NCBI GenBank assembly: GCA_963691655.1
Contig: OY829326.1
Coordinates: 112,503,388-112,567,387, forward strand
Reading direction: 5' to 3'
DNA: 64,000 nt
Source of the DNA: Toxonevra muliebris
Lineage: Eukaryota > Arthropoda > Insecta > Diptera > Pallopteridae
Part shown: in pieces, positions 31,896 to 43,030 of the stretch
Position numbering within the stretch: position 1 is the stretch's first letter
Layout of the letters: each line of letters opens with the position of its first letter
Position numbers and translations under genes: made by a program
The notes under the pieces: generated by a model
Databases searched by the model: none
Seen by the model: only the letters and a program-made list of their open reading frames with translations
Told to the model about the DNA's origin: nothing

Positions 31896-32204
31896 TAAAT
31901 TTCAAAAAGTTGCAAAAAAAAAGTGTCACTGAGAGTAAAAAAAAGTCTCATCCCATTTTTTTTATAATATAAGGAACATTTATTTTATTTCACTGCAGTT
32001 TGTATAAACAAAAAATGTATTAATGTATTGAAAATAAAAACAAAATCCAAAAAAATTAACCTCGGTTTATTTTATGATGATTCCCAAAATATTTCAGCTC
32101 TATATTTCGTTCCATTTAAAAAGAAAAACCTCAAAAAATCGCATTTTCTCGAGTCTGCTAGCAGATTTAAGAAAAACATATAAGCATTTTTCAGGGTCTA
32201 TTAT

Positions 32205-33614
32205 TTGCACACCTCCTCAACGCAGGATAATGCCCCCATTCCAAACATAACTACAAGCGAACTGAAAAGAGAAATAAAACAACTTAAAGACGAGAAAGCG
32301 CCTGGATTTGATTTAATTACAGCGGAAGTGCTAAAACAGTTACCTCATAAAAGTTTAGTACAACTGGCAAAACTTCTTAACTCAACAATTCGCCTCAAAT
32401 ATGTCCCAAGACTGTGCAAAGTTGCTGAAATGATTATGATTGCAAAGCCAGGAAAAGACCCACACATTGTTTCTTCATACCGACCGATCTCCCTTCTTCC
32501 TCAAATTTCAAAATTGTTAGAAAAACTCATTCTCAATCGCATAAAGCCGATCATTGAATCTCGTAATCTGATACCCACTCTGATAAACACTCTACCATAG
32601 AACAGGTGCATAGAATCACAACTGAAATAGAAAAATCGCTAGAAGAGAAAAAAGTTTGCTCAGCAGTATTCCTAGACGTCGCACAAGCATTCGACAAAGT
32701 TTGGAATGAAGGTCTAATCAACAAATTGAACTGCTGTCTCCCACTTCAATACAGTACCCTAATGAAGTCCTATATATCACAACGATATTTTTGGGTAAAA
32801 CAAGAAAATGAGTATTCTGACCTAGAGGAAATTAAAGCTGGAGTGCCGCAAGGAAGTATCCTTGGCCCCATTCTTTATCTATTGTACACAAAAGACATAC
32901 CACTGCCCCCAAACATGCATGATCCCCACTTTTGCTGATGACACAGCCATACTGTCAACAGAAAAAACTGCTGAAGAAGCGACAGATAAACTTCAAATAG
33001 CTATAAACGCAATAGAGCATTGGACGAAAACTTGGCGCATAAAACTAAACAACAGCAAATCAGCCCATGTGAACTTCACCAATCAAAAAACAAGCTATTA
33101 CCCAATAAAGCTACTAGGTGCCCCAATCCCATACGCAAACACTGCGAAGTACCTTGGCATAACTCTTGATGCTAAGTTACGATGGAAAGAACACATAAAA
33201 ATAAAACGAAATGAACTAAACCTGAGGCTAATCAAAATGGACTGGCTCATTGGAAGAAAATCAAATCTTTCCATATACAACAAAATCATGATATACAAAC
33301 AAATGTTAAATCCAGTATGGTCCTACGGTGCACAAATATGGGGTTGCGCCAGCCAAAGCAATATAAATGTAATACAACGACTTCAAAATAAAATCCTTAG
33401 AGGTATTGTCAACGCTCCTTGGTACGTTCGCAATGCTGATATTCATCGTGACCTTAACATCGCTACGGTTGCTGAAGAAATTAAAAAGCAAGCAGAAGCC
33501 CATTCTTTGAGGCTCCAGAGGCACGTAAACGAAGAAGCTAGTAAGCTCTTCAACATGACAGGCCTAGCCCGACGACTTCGACGAAAAAAACCACATGACC
33601 TTATTGGCAACTAA
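32205..33614 (+). pseudogene. Jockey-clade reverse transcriptase, three frames
   Basis: Frame 1 (32205-32600) has LKDEKAPGFDLITAEVLKQL and SSYRPISLLPQISKLLEKLI (early RT motifs). Frame 2 (32606-32938) has [17 protein letters not shown] (first catalytic Asp) and [17 protein letters not shown]. Frame 3 (32862-33614) has FADDTAILS (catalytic Asp pair), KSAHVNFTNQK, KYLGITLDAKLRWKEHI, a tail with LNPVWSYGAQIWGCAS, and a C-terminus RRLRRKKPHDLIGN typical of Jockey-type proteins. A lesion at about 32600 and a frameshift between 32862 and 32938 break it. All core motifs are still recognisable, so decay is recent to moderate. Confidence 0.9.
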
Positions 33615-33774
33615 TAAAAAGGAGGGTTTCTAAAAATTTCTTCACAAAAATTACTAATTGTATTAAAACTAAACTACTCGTTAGTTCCTTCAACTAGTTG
33701 TAGTGTTATCAAACATTGTTACGTATGTATATACTAGTATTTTAATGTTTGTAATAATAAAAAAAAAAAAAATT
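32205..33774 (+). mobile_element. 5'-truncated Jockey-clade LINE with poly(A) tail
   Basis: Coding remnant 32205-33614 is followed by about 150 bases of 3' untranslated sequence and an A-run at about 33758-33774. A 5' truncation with a 3' A tail is the usual product of target-primed reverse transcription. Some text upstream of 32205 may also belong to the element. Confidence 0.82.
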
Positions 33775-34983
33775 ATTTGTGAACTTTTAATTGGCTAAGA
33801 AATTTTCCTTAAGTCAGTGTGGCAAATTTTAATATAGCAATAAGTTTTTAAAAAATCTTATAAAGCGACAGTGTTGCAACTAAAAAGTATGTATGTAATT
33901 AGTGTTGAGAACTTTTAAGTTAAAGGCAATGGATTTTTCATTTAATTTCATGCGAATATCGCACTTTCTTGCAAAAATGTCTCAAAAGTTGCGAGGATTT
34001 AAAAAAAAGCCTCAAATTTTGGGTATTTTCGAAAAGTTGTGTCAAAGTCTCCAAGCAATCAAAAAGATTGCAAATTGCAACTATAGCCTCATAACGGCCA
34101 CGCTGTTCTCCAACACTCTTTCGCTCACTCTTTCCTCTCTCTTACCCCTCGCATGTACCGCTCACTCTTATCTCTCTTCTTCACGACTTCTCACACCTCC
34201 CTTTACCTTTCACCACTCTCTTTCTTTCTCACCCCTCTTTCTCTTACTCTTCTTTTTTCTTATCACTTCCTCTCTACCACTGTAACGGAACCTTACCATT
34301 CTCTGGTGTGAGAGTTGCCTTTCTAGTCTGCATTGGTCCGGCTGTGCTCAGGGCTGGGATGGGTTTTTGGAAAGACACCCTCACTTTTGGGCTTTGTTAA
34401 CAAAGAAAATTTGCAGACTTCTTTGTGAGTTTATTTGTTTTACGGAAATTTTGAAAAAATAAAAAAAAATTATGTCTCCAGTTCGATCCCTAACCTATTG
34501 TTCGAGGTCAGTTCGTTAGTACGTCCGTTTGTATCTAAGTCTATTTACTCATCCCCCTATCCCTATCTTTACGTTTCGTGTAAAGAAACAAATTAATTTA
34601 ATTCATTTTTAAAAAAAATTTAATTCAATATTAAAAGAATTATATTATTGTTACAATATATACAAGAATACATAACAATAGTTTTTCAAACAAAATTAAC
34701 AAAACCAATAAATTAATTTTCAATTTAAAATTCGTTATTATTATTTATTTTTTTTTTTTTTTTCTTTTATATTTTTTTTTAATTATTAATATACATATAT
34801 ATATATAATTACGGTTATGTTATTAACCAAAAAAAAACACTTACTTGATATTATCCATCGAAGAAGACAGCAGGCGCCTGATGACCTTCGTTGATTTTCT
34901 ATTAATTTAATTAAATATATATATTTTTTTAAGAAATTATTTATATATATATATACATATATTTTAGAAATAAAAATAGATAA
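33775..34983. other. Non-coding stretch with C/T-rich tract
   Basis: A pyrimidine-rich tract at about 34110-34280 (CTCACTCTTTCCTCTCTCTT type) is followed by a less AT-rich piece starting TGTAACGGAACCTTACC at 34281. That piece could be an end of an LTR element, but no second copy was found. Long T-runs lie near 34747-34765. Confidence 0.35.
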
Positions 34984-35110
34984 AATTAAATTTTTAAACC
35001 AATTAATTTTAAGTTGAAAATTAAATTAAATTTTTAAACAAATTAATTTTAAGTTGAAAATTAAATTTTTTAAACAAATTAGTTTGAAGTTGTAAATTAA
35101 ATTAAGTTTG
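34984..35110. repeat. AT-rich tandem repeat of about 45 bp
   Basis: Units built around TAAACAAATTAATTTTAAGT followed by TGAAAATTAAATT occur about three times at 34984-35110. A further unit (TAAACAAATTAATTTTAAGT, TGTAAATTAAATT) is found at 36443-36476, on the other side of the TIR element at 35131-36405, so the array appears to have been split by insertion. Confidence 0.72.
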
Positions 35111-35824
35111 GTTGAAAATGAAATTAAATTTTTGATGTGTAAACATTTTAGCTCACGGTATGGGCAAAATTTCAAATGTGTAAAATGTAACAATAACTGT
35201 ATCGTAAGATGTAAGATAACTGTAACGTCCAGTTCCTCTCTCGCTCACACTACTGCGTGGCATGACTGTGCTACTCTAAACAACAAAGAGAAGAAGAGAG
35301 GGAGAAATTAAAATACGAGCGGAGTTTGTTTGTTTATGTTTCGATCAATTTACTCTCACATATATGTGCATACGAAAACAAAATGTGTGTGTACATTTAT
35401 TCGTGGCAGAATTATTTGTTGGTGTTAAACGCGTGGAGATCGACTATACCATACAAGCAGAGAAGTCGCCGTAGCAAACAGGCGTTTAATAGGTTTTGCA
35501 TTCGGTTTGTTAGATTGAATTAAAATTAAATATTTTTTAAAATATAAAAACAAAACAAAATGATAATAATAAAGAATATAGGTTTCAATAAATGTATAAA
35601 CAAAATGTAATAATAATGATAGCAAATCACGGCATTATAAAAATTTTGCTTTGTACATTAAAGGCAACACTTTTTTATCTATGTAAATAGCAAAAATGTT
35701 AAACAGAAAAAATCAAACTTATTTATTATAAAATCACTTATTTACTTCAAAGAAAATACATTGTTTCTTATTTTTATTAAATGCAGTTAAGGCAAATCTC
35801 TTTGCGGTGCTTTTAAAAAGTAGT

Positions 35825-35842
35825 GGGGTGACTGGTCACCCC
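35825..35842. repeat. Short perfect inverted repeat GGGGTGAC-TG-GTCACCCC
   Basis: Eight-base arms and a two-base centre. It is GC-rich in an AT-rich setting, about 40 bases left of a larger hairpin. Confidence 0.8.
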
Positions 35843-35879
35843 TGTTGCTTTTCTAAGGTTAAATGCGGAAAGCACTTAT

Positions 35880-35954
35880 CGTCGCCTGAGAATTGATTTG
35901 GCGTATGTGTGTACAAATTCATATACCTATACGCTAATCAATTCTCAGGCGACG
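35880..35954. repeat. 75-bp hairpin with 19-bp perfect stem
   Basis: CGTCGCCTGAGAATTGATT (35880-35898) and its reverse complement (35936-35954). Pairing continues inward imperfectly with GGCGTAT and ATACGC. It lies within the unclassified TIR element. It could be a small nested MITE or a structured RNA. Confidence 0.85.
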
Positions 35955-36405
35955 TTATGTAAAATTTTCACATCTAATAAAATTTCAAATCGACAGGAAG
36001 AAAAACTTAAAGCGCGAAGAAAGAATGCGATTGCAGCTGCGTATATGCGAGCATATAGATCCCGATGCATTGAGTAAAAGAAAAATAATGCAACTACAAC
36101 ATATCAGCCCTATTCACGATTTGGTGCAATTGCAAAATATTTATGCTATCACAACAACAAATATATGTGATATGGAATTAAAATTTGCATTTGCAATGAT
36201 GTAAGACCATTTGCAATTTATGGTGAATTGGGTTAATATATATATAAAAGATAATGATATCTAATAAGTTTTTAAGTTTATAAAATAATTGTTTTAATTT
36301 GAATTACCTAAGCATATAAATTATACATTAAATCCCTATATATGTCTATACATATGTGAGCTTATGTATATGACATTCAGTTAGCTTAACTGTTTACACA
36401 TCAAA

Positions 36406-39400
36406 TATCTTGCGTGCCTTGCACACATCCATTGTTTTTTTTAAACAAATTAATTTTAAGTTGTAAATTAAATTAAATTTAATTCAGATATTTTATTATA
36501 ATTTAAATTCATTAAAATACTATTTAACGAAAAAAAATTTTAAATTTTATTAATCCAAATTTATAATTTTATTATTTTCTTATATTATTTAAATCCTGAG
36601 AATATTATTATTAATTGTAAGGATTGTGGATTTTTAAAGAAATTCTTCCATAAAACGGCTGTCTGCTCGAACTTCGTGTCGGCGATGAAAATTTTAACAA
36701 AACAAATTCAGGGCTTCTTTTTCATTCTGTTTTATATTTGCTTCGATTTTTGTATTCATATATATATATAGAGGATCTTTACGTTTTTTAGATTTTACAA
36801 TAACCAAGGATATTCCACCAAATAATTATGTATTTTATAAGATTAATACACTTTTCAAGATTATTTTCACCAATTAAGTTTTTAGTTTATAATGTATTAA
36901 GTATTTCTTGATGTTAATATTTTGTAAAGTCTTTCTATTATTTCATTAGGCAGTTCATAAGACCAATATTCATTTATTTAATAATTTATTTATTTAATAA
37001 TAATTTATTATTTCAATCCGACCGACACTATTAAAAATGTTTCATAAAGTCCACTAAAAATTTTCATTTCTTACTACCATAGAAAAAATGATACTCTGAT
37101 TTAAAAAAAAACTAAAACAAAAAATTGCAAAGTAGAAACAAAAAATTTCAATAAGAAAAACTTAAAATACTTTAAAAATACTTTGCCTCAAAAAAAAATT
37201 GATTTATTTTTTTTTTTTCTCCACACAAAAAAATCATATGATTTACATAAAAAAAATAAAAACAATAAAATTGCAAAGTGAAAAAAAATTAAAAATGAAA
37301 ACTTAAAATACTTTACACCACATTTCCTTCTCCTCCTCCTCACGTTCCGCAATTTATTTATCCCCTCATTTCCTTTCCATTCTCCTTCTCTTTATAGTGA
37401 CTAGAAAACTAAGCGGGGAATGAGTTGTTTTTTGGAGACATGGTTAGAGTGAATTTAATAGTTCTGTTTATGAGTTGCGCTCTTCATCGAATAAAATTCT
37501 TATAACAACTAACAAAAATACCTAATAATGAAAAATACTAAAAATATCCACAAAAACCGGCAAAACAAGCATCCAGTTTTGGAAAAATAAGTAGTTTTAA
37601 TACCTTCATCACAATCAGGAGGACCCAAGGGGGGCTTTTAAAAAAACATTCTCTCCCTCATGAATCCGCAAGTGTATGAAGGCACCTCCTGGTAAGGCAA
37701 TCGAAATGATGTCAGCGACAGTGGCCTGATACCTGAGTTTCATACAAAACTTCCAATGCACTAAAAATTAGCAGCACGAAGCAGAATGTATTTGTGCATA
37801 TTCTCACCCTATGATCACATCATTCCTATGCGCCAAACAAAAACAATGTGAACAGAAATGAAAAACAAATCAAAATGTGTTGTTTGCACACCAAAATAAC
37901 GTGTGCGTTCCCGCTGTCTTATTGTACAAGTTTTTTTTATTTTGTTTAGCAGCTGCCCTCTGGTTCCAGTTTGTGGAATGTGCTAGAAACTATTAAAGCG
38001 TGCCGTTTTAATGCACAAATTTAATGGAGTAATTGTATAAGTTATAGAATTTTGTTAGTATGGGCAATGCTTAACTTGACTTTTCAAATTCATTTCGATT
38101 TTATAAAACAATTATGTTTTTTATCTCTCTATATCCCTTTTCCCATTCTCTTCGTTTTTATTATCGATTTTACAAATACGAGTACATGCCATGCCTAAAA
38201 CTATACTACACTTTTTTATGTTTACACATAAATATTACAATAAGACGAATGTTCCTGAAGCAATTTTGTGAACATCACATATAAATTATTTTATATTTTT
38301 TCACATAAAAAGAATTTTTGTCTTTCAATATTATCGACAAACGATAAACTTTAAGATTTTTTTTGATGAAGTAACTTAAAGGAAATCAATTTTTTTGGAC
38401 ATTGTGCTTTTTTCGTATGACTATGAGTTAAAACCTTGGCACAATAAAACTGAATCCACATGCCAATAAGAATTTGCTACATATCAGATGTACATACATG
38501 TACATATATACTTAGTACATACCTATGTTTATGAATCTATGTATGTATGTACCATTGCAATGCAGTTAGCCACAGCATTTACTTTCACATATACCTATAC
38601 ATATGCATTCATTCAAAATTAGATATGTATGCAGTACATCTAGTGAATGAATACTGCATTCATGCTTGAATCTGTATCTGTGTATATGTATGTACATAAC
38701 TGCAGTTGATTCCTAGATGCCGCTCAGCTGTGAATGTGTGAAGAATTTTTTACGCTTGGCACGTATATATTGTACATCTGCACGAACATGTACAAGTACA
38801 TGATATGAGAATATGAGTAGGAGCGATGTATGTACATCTTGGTCATAATTGCATTTTAGAGATTTAACAAATGGACTCTAAATGAATATGAGCAATAAAG
38901 AATTTAGAAAATGTACTACGTGGCCATGAGCCATATACGGATACAACGGCAACATGCATACATAACATACACACATCGTTGCATGTCTGTAGTTGTAGAT
39001 TTAAGTGCATTTTCATACTTACATTTGAAGTGCTTTAAAACCTTAAATTATTTTTCAAGTTACTAGAACAAGAAAATGTGCATTGCGCTGTCAATCCCTT
39101 ATACATACTTACGTACTCTATTTTATTAAAACTAGAAGTATGTATATAAGGGAAAGGAAAATTGGAAAGAGATTTACAAAAAAAAAAGCTCAAAAGGAAA
39201 ATTCAATTCATTCAATATTAAATTTTGTAGATCATTGAACGTTATCAAAACAAAAAGTTTATCAAAAGTTTTCATCGCCTAAATAGTGGTTTGATTGTCT
39301 CAGTAGCTATTTTTGTATGTATGTACAGTATGTAGAAAAAGTAAGTTGTCAAAAATGAAATCATAAACTTTAGCAACAAAATACTTCCCAATAATTGATA

Positions 39401-41744
39401 GGTTTAAATTTGTTTTTACATCACTATAAAGCTATGTGGAATGTGTTGTTAAAATATAACTAATATTATAATATTAGTTATATTTTAAAATATTATGATA
39501 TTATAATATTAGTTTTATTTTAACAACACAATATAGTAAAAATTTTGTTTTTTTTTTAATTTTATTTTTTTAATATAAACGGTGTGAAATGCATGACAAT
39601 TATGGGGATGACGATCATCTTTGCGCTCGTCTAAACAGCCTCAATGAATGCAACTTTCGACTTCTTATACTTTTAGTAATTTTTCGGTACGATTGCATAC
39701 TTTTAGGGTTAAGAAAAATGTTTATTCCAAATTTTCGTCGAAAAATAGTGTTTTGACCTATTTTTAAACTGAATTATTTCGTGAGAGCGGAAGAAATCGT
39801 AGGATGTTTTTGCATATTCCAATAAAGAAAGGTGCCTTCTAAAATTAAAAAAAAAAATTCAGTAATATATTTTCAAATATATTCTCTCCCAAAATTCGTC
39901 AAATTTTAGTTTTCGTTTTCTTCTTTTTTTTTGTAAAAAATACTTAACTTTAGAAACAATGCAGAGTTTTTAGCTTTCCAAACCTTGATTAACAACTAAC
40001 ACTTAAAATTTCCTTATTAAATGGCAAATAAAAAACTGGAGCCTTTGTTAGGATATCATTAAAAACTTACTTTTCAGATTTTCGTTACTCACTGGACTAA
40101 AAAACTAAAATCGAACGATCCCATATTTTTGTAAAAAATTTCTTGATTTTGAGCTGCTCTTGCACCCACACTAATTACACTATGCGACAAAATAAAGATT
40201 AGTTTTTATGAATTTAAGTCTCTCAACGTTTTTCAATAGCATTAGGCCTACTTAATAATACTGCCAAGGCGTTTTGTTACTTTAGGTCAAATAAGCGATT
40301 GATTCAAGGTCAAAGTCTGCAATTGAGGTCATATAGTTTAATTCGCTTAACTCATTAACCACAAGGAATTCCATGTTGGGGTTTCCGGCAAAGCTATTTC
40401 TCTTAAATAGGGCTACAATATGCAGAGCATTGTAGCAGCAAAAAGTGAGGCATTTGAGACTAAACGCATGGCGCAGCAGGTTTTGTATCATTTCTTTTAA
40501 ACCGTGAGGAAATTAGTTTAAGTGAAAACAATGAAAATGTTCCTCTTTTACCTGGCTAAAATTTTGCTGAACATAGTAACCCCGAAAAATTAACCTAAAC
40601 TGGTCAATTTTGCCCCAAGAGTGTAAAATTAAGAAATATTGAGCATAACATAACTACAATGACTCACCAAATTGATCAAGAACCATGCAGGGCCTTTAGA
40701 TATTATTTAATTTCGAAAATTATTTTCTTTTGTCCTCGTCTAAATGAATAAAAACTTTTCGGCTTTGTTACTTTTCGATTTGACCCCATTCTTGTCTATT
40801 TACATATGTGTTCCAAATATGTTCCTTGATGTGATCAATTTTTTGAGTCACTGTAAGTACAGGTGGATGCAAAAGGGGGTTTCAGGGTTAAAAATTTCTT
40901 TAAAATTTATTTGGTTGTGACATTCTGAATTTTTTGAATTTTGTCTATATTTTAATATAAACATATTAATTAAAAAGAAGACAAAACCATTTTTTTTTTT
41001 CTTCATTTTTCAATAACGGCAAAAACAGATTTGTGAAAATCTTTTTAGAGATATACAAATAACAACAAATAAAATAAAGACTTCTGGTGCTAAAGTTTTA
41101 TTTCCATTTTTGACAATTTATTTTTTCAACAAACTGTACATATGTAGGTGACGGATGTTGTTAAAGTTTCTGGTTTTTACTTAAAAATATTTTCAAATTT
41201 TGTACTTTACTTTTTTATATGGAAGAAAGATAAAAAGAGCTACGCGATTGTGATGATGGAAAAAATTTTAAAATCACCGTTAAAATCCACAAATAAATTC
41301 AACCTTGATTAAAGCAAATTCCTTTAAGGCAGCAAAACATGAATTAAAAAATAATCGGCAGAAAACGTCAAAAACAGCTAAAAAGTAAAGCAAAGTTTAA
41401 CAAGAAAAAATTCCTGATTTAGCTGAAAAAAAATTTTAATTAAAAGATTTCAAACTTGGTTTTAACATCATTTTGCGTTGCTCCAAAAAAAAAACGTTGA
41501 AATATCATACATGTACAAATGTAAATACTCACATACATACATACACGTACAGTGATGGTCAATATGTAAACAAGTATCTGAAAAACTGAAGCCAATGGAT
41601 AGAAATTAAACAAACTAAATAACTTATCACGTTAGGTTTCTGAGATATTATTTCTTTAAAAGGCGCAAAATGCCGTTATTGTTATATTTTGATTTGTCAC
41701 ATTCTGACTCCCATTTGCTGTGTTATAGCCAATTTGACTTATTA
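36406..41744. other. Long AT-rich non-coding stretch
   Basis: No gene is recognised in about 5.3 kb. It holds a C/T-rich piece near 37320-37400, TACATA/TATG-type simple sequence near 38480-38960 and many homopolymer runs. Near 41550 the text CAGTGATGGTCAATATGTAA resembles a Tc1-type terminus, with the DD34D mariner inserted about 190 bases further on. The 69-codon ORF at 40282-40491 has no recognisable domain. Confidence 0.35.
39443..39529. repeat. Nested AT palindromes
   Basis: A perfect 40-bp palindrome at 39449-39488 (half-site TTAAAATATAACTAATATTA) is followed by a third, slightly changed arm, so that GTGTTGTTAAAATATAAC at 39443 can also pair with GTTTTATTTTAACAACAC ending at 39529. Two alternative hairpins are therefore possible. 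Confidence 0.88.
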
Positions 41745-43030
41745 TTGGGAGTATGAATGTATAAACTCGTATTTTTTCCGTAATTTCGACATTTATTGTG
41801 AAAAAGTGATTATAAATTTATTCTTTAAAGTATTGTCCATCGTTAGCCACAACCTTTTCCCAGCTTTCTGGTAGCATACGGATTCCGCGTCGAAAGAACT
41901 CCTCATCATTTGAGGCTATCCACGAATCGACCCATTTTTTGAGTTCTTCGAAAGAACGGAAGTGCTGTTCAGCCAGGCCATGTGTCATCGATCGGAACAA
42001 GTGGTAATCAGAAGGAGCAATGTCTGGAGAATACGGCGGATGGGGTAGCACTTCCCATTTTAGCGTTTCCAATTATGTTTTTACTTGCCTTGCAACATGC
42101 GGCCGAGCATTGTCGTGCTGAAGAATAACTTAGTCGTGTCTATTCTCATATTCTGGCCTCTTATCCTTTAATTCTCGGCTCAAACGCATCAATTGTAGTC
42201 GGTAGCGGTCGCCAGTGATTGTTTCATTCGGTTTCAACAGCTCATAATACACGACTCCTTTCATATCCCACCAAATACACAGGATGAGCTTGGATCCATG
42301 GATGTTCGGCTTTGCCGTTGATGTTGATGCATGTCCGGGCGGTCCCCATGATTTTTTACGCTTTGGGTTATCGTAACGTATCCACTTTTCATCGCCAGTC
42401 ACATTAAGATGCAGAAAACCCTTTCTTTTCTGTCGTTCAATCAGCAGTTCACATGTGTAAAATCGTCGTTCGACGTCTCTCGGCTTCAATTCATACGGCA
42501 CCTAATTTCCTTGCTTTTGAATCATGTCCAATGCTTTTAATCGTTTAGAAATGGTTGATTGATCTACTCCTAAAGATTGTGCAAGTTCTTGTTGCGTTTG
42601 ACATGAATATTCTTCGAGTAATGCCTTCAATTCTTCATCTTCGAACTTTTTCGGGCCGCCTGAACGTTCCCTGTCTTCAACATCAAAATCACCACTTTTG
42701 AAACGGGCATACCACACCTGATACATTCTAACGTTTATAGCACAGTCAGGATAAGCTTCAGTGAGTAAACGATGTGCTTCAGTTGCGTTTTTCTTTAAAT
42801 GGAAGAAGCAAATTAAAACTTCCCGCAAATGTTGTTTTGTTGGCACGAAATTCGACATTTTCAGCTATAGTAAAACACTTTTGTAAAATCATGAAAATTA
42901 TTTGACAGATCAATTCTTATAGTATTTTTGGCGCTCTTCGAGATAGAATAGCTGTCAATGTCAAAAAAATGGCGCGTATGATAGATATGAAGTTAGTCAC
43001 AATTACGATTTTATACATTCATACTCCCAA
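41745..43030 (-). mobile_element. mariner element, DD34D, 1286 bp
   Basis: Terminal inverted repeats: left TTGGGAGTATGAATGTATAA, right its complement ending at 43030 (TTATACATTCATACTCCCAA), flanked by TA at 41743-41744 and 43031-43032. The transposase is on the - strand. Confidence 0.93.
41818..42858 (-). pseudogene. mariner transposase, DD34D, with three nonsense codons
   Basis: ATG at 42858 opens a frame with PTKQHLREVLICFFHLKKNA (helix-turn-helix), a second HTH, and ends at a TAG at 42502-42504 where a Trp codon is expected (QGN, stop, then PYELKPRDVERRF). The frame continues with VTGDEKWIRYDNPKRKKSW (first Asp) to a TAA just after RHD at about 42130. It then has VILQHDNARPH (second Asp), another TAA before LETLKWEVLP, and PPYSPDIAPSDYHLF (third Asp, 34 residues after the second). 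The three stops are all in one continuous frame with no frameshift, about 346 codons in length. The signatures fit the mauritiana/cecropia group of mariners. Confidence 0.92.

Larger units (their letters stand above)
35131..36405. mobile_element. Unclassified DNA element, 1.27 kb, 15-bp terminal inverted repeats
   Basis: TTTGATGTGTAAACA at 35131-35145 and the exact reverse complement TGTTTACACATCAAA at 36391-36405 bound a block that interrupts an AT-rich tandem array. Weaker similarity continues inside (AGCTCA / TTAGCT). No intact transposase is present. A short basic frame near 35993-36075 (KARRKNAIAAAYMRAYRSR) is the only protein-like trace. The superfamily is unknown. A target duplication was not found with certainty. 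Confidence 0.6.

Noticed and set aside
34281..35230. TGTAACGGAACC and TGTAACGTCCAG as possible LTR starts about 940 bp apart
   Set aside because: Similarity ends after seven to ten bases and no primer-binding site or gag/pol trace is present.
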